From Clostridiales bacterium (GTDB lineage: Bacteria > Bacillota > Clostridia > Peptostreptococcales > Anaerovoracaceae): DNA of 6,454 nucleotides. The notes beneath the pieces are model-generated. The model made no database searches. It saw nothing but the letters and a program-made list of their open reading frames with translations, and was not told where the DNA came from. The stretch's first letter is position 1. Each line of letters begins with the position of its first letter. The stretch is from contig WRJV01000193.1 of assembly GCA_009778415.1 (NCBI GenBank), positions 1 through 6,454 of the forward strand. The letters run 5' to 3'. Positions 5,429-6,454 of the stretch are shown here, piece after piece. A program made the translations under genes and the position numbers.

Positions 5429-6454
5429 TTAGCTAATATCGTCTGAGGGTTCAACCAGCTCCAAAAAGCCTTCCTCAGATATTATCTCAACGCCCAGCTC
5501 CTTGGCTTTTTTGTTCTTTGTGGAATTTGACATGGTGTCGTTGTTGATCAGGTAGTCCGTCTTTGACGTCACGGAGGAGGCAGACTTGCCGCCGTTCTTC
5601 TCTATGACCGCAACCAGAGCCTCCCTGTTGCTAAAGTGCGCAAGCGAGCCTGTTATCACAAACACCTTCCCCGCCAGCCGCTGCGTCGCCCCGGCCTCAT
5701 CCTCTGTCTCAAACTCGATCTCAGCGAGTATCCTGCTGACGCTCTCCCTGGCCCGCGCAGAACCGAAATAGCCTATGTACCCGTCTGCCATTATGTCGCC
5801 GATACCGTATATCCCGGACAGCTCCTCCCTTGAGATGTTCTGTATCCTGCCCCAGTCCTGCCCGCAGGACTTGCTTATCATTTTTGCGTTGGCAACGCCT
5901 ATGCCGGGGACGCCCAGAGCGTACAGCAGCCTTGCCGGCGTCGTCTTCCTGCTCCGGTCTATGGATTCAATCAGATTGCTGTACGACCTTTCGCCGAAGC
6001 CCTCCATCGAGACTATTTCATCTTTGTGCTCAGCTAGGCAAAACAGGTCGGCAGGCTCCTTCACTATGCCCATGGCGACGAATTTTTCTATCGTGGCTTC
6101 AGACAGGCCCTCTATGTTCATCGCGTCCCTGCTGGCAAAGTGGGCGACCGACTTTATGTGCTTGGCCGGGCAGTCCGCGTTTGTGCAGCATAGGGTCTCA
6201 ACGCCGCTTTCGGACTTGATTTCAGCCATGCCGCCGCATACCGGGCAGGCCTTTGGGATTGCCACATTGCCACTCCTTGTCAGGTTTTCCGCAATCTGGG
6301 GGATTATCATGTTGGCCTTGTAGACAGTCACCGTGTCGCCGATGCCCAGCTCAAGCTCTTTCACGATGCTTACGTTGTGGACGCTCGCCCTGCTCACCGT
6401 GGTCCCCTCAAGCTCAACCGGCTCAAAGATTGCAACTGGGTTAATAAGGCCGGT
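5429..6454 (-). CDS. ligA: NAD-dependent DNA ligase LigA, C-terminal half (N-terminus beyond window end)
   Basis: Seals nicks in duplex DNA using NAD+, for Okazaki fragment joining and repair. The 341 visible residues (family about 650-700) start inside the OB-fold at TGLINPVAIFEPVELEGTTV, in frame with the rest, so the GTG at 6397 is internal and not a start. Next come the RASVHN motif, the zinc finger (fragment residues C70, C73, C90, C95), helix-hairpin-helix repeats (MEGFGERSY, LGVPGIGVANAK, IYGIGDIMADG) and a C-terminal BRCT domain at about 260-334 (LAGKVFVITGSL). The OB segment reads VYKANMIIPQ where many LigA proteins have KAGDVIP, a variant I associate with Clostridia. The adenylation domain with the catalytic lysine lies outside the window. 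It ends convergently with abiEii. Confidence 0.97.
   Translation of the reverse strand, partial: TGLINPVAIFEPVELEGTTVSRASVHNVSIVKELELGIGDTVTVYKANMIIPQIAENLTRSGNVAIPKACPVCGGMAEIKSESGVETLCCTNADCPAKHIKSVAHFASRDAMNIEGLSEATIEKFVAMGIVKEPADLFCLAEHKDEIVSMEGFGERSYSNLIESIDRSRKTTPARLLYALGVPGIGVANAKMISKSCGQDWGRIQNISREELSGIYGIGDIMADGYIGYFGSARARESVSRILAEIEFETEDEAGATQRLAGKVFVITGSLAHFSNREALVAVIEKNGGKSASSVTSKTDYLINNDTMSNSTKNKKAKELGVEIISEEGFLELVEPSDDIS

Noticed and set aside
6395..6397. GTG at 6397 as the ligA start
   Set aside because: The frame stays open to the window end and encodes the conserved OB-fold residues upstream, so the gene continues beyond the window.

Overview
The window looks like chromosomal DNA of a Bacillota, most likely a Clostridia-type anaerobe with moderate GC. 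The grounds are the SRP RNA-dnaX-ybaB-recR block, a LigA variant of a kind I associate with Lachnospiraceae and relatives, and a PurM/HypE-like 'AIR synthase-related' protein typical of Clostridia. This placement is inference from protein style; no ribosomal RNA is present to confirm it.

Layout. (1) Positions 1-2690, minus strand: a strong promoter (2662-2690) drives an SRP RNA of about 150 nt. It is followed within 26 nt by dnaX (clamp-loader gamma/tau), ybaB (nucleoid-associated protein) and recR (recombinational repair, cut by the window start). dnaX-ybaB-recR is a classic conserved cluster, and ybaB and recR share a nucleotide at their junction. (2) 2729-3721, minus strand: an AIR synthase-related protein of the PurM/HypE fold without the C-terminal cysteine of true HypE. 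It has its own promoter. (3) 3807-5305, plus strand: a promoter and a two-gene operon, abiEi (antitoxin/repressor with a winged helix) and abiEii (nucleotidyltransferase toxin), overlapping by ATGA. This is an AbiE toxin-antitoxin/abortive-infection cassette. It is visibly more AT-rich than its flanks and runs against the surrounding genes, which suggests an acquired module. (4) 5306-5428: a short gap holding a 19-codon ORF with a good ribosome binding site, possibly the remnant of another small gene. (5) 5429-6454, minus strand: the C-terminal half of NAD-dependent DNA ligase LigA, cut by the window end.

How it fits together: the flanking genes serve replication, repair and protein targeting, and the central cassette is a phage-defence type toxin-antitoxin pair. 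The abiE promoter carries an inverted repeat across its -10 box that could be the AbiEi operator. The abiE and AIR-synthase promoters stand back to back with only 13 bp between their -35 boxes. I see no wholly new system; the best targets are the AbiE cassette with its operator, the cysteine-less HypE-like protein, and the extended SRP RNA with a terminator-like alternative fold next to dnaX.
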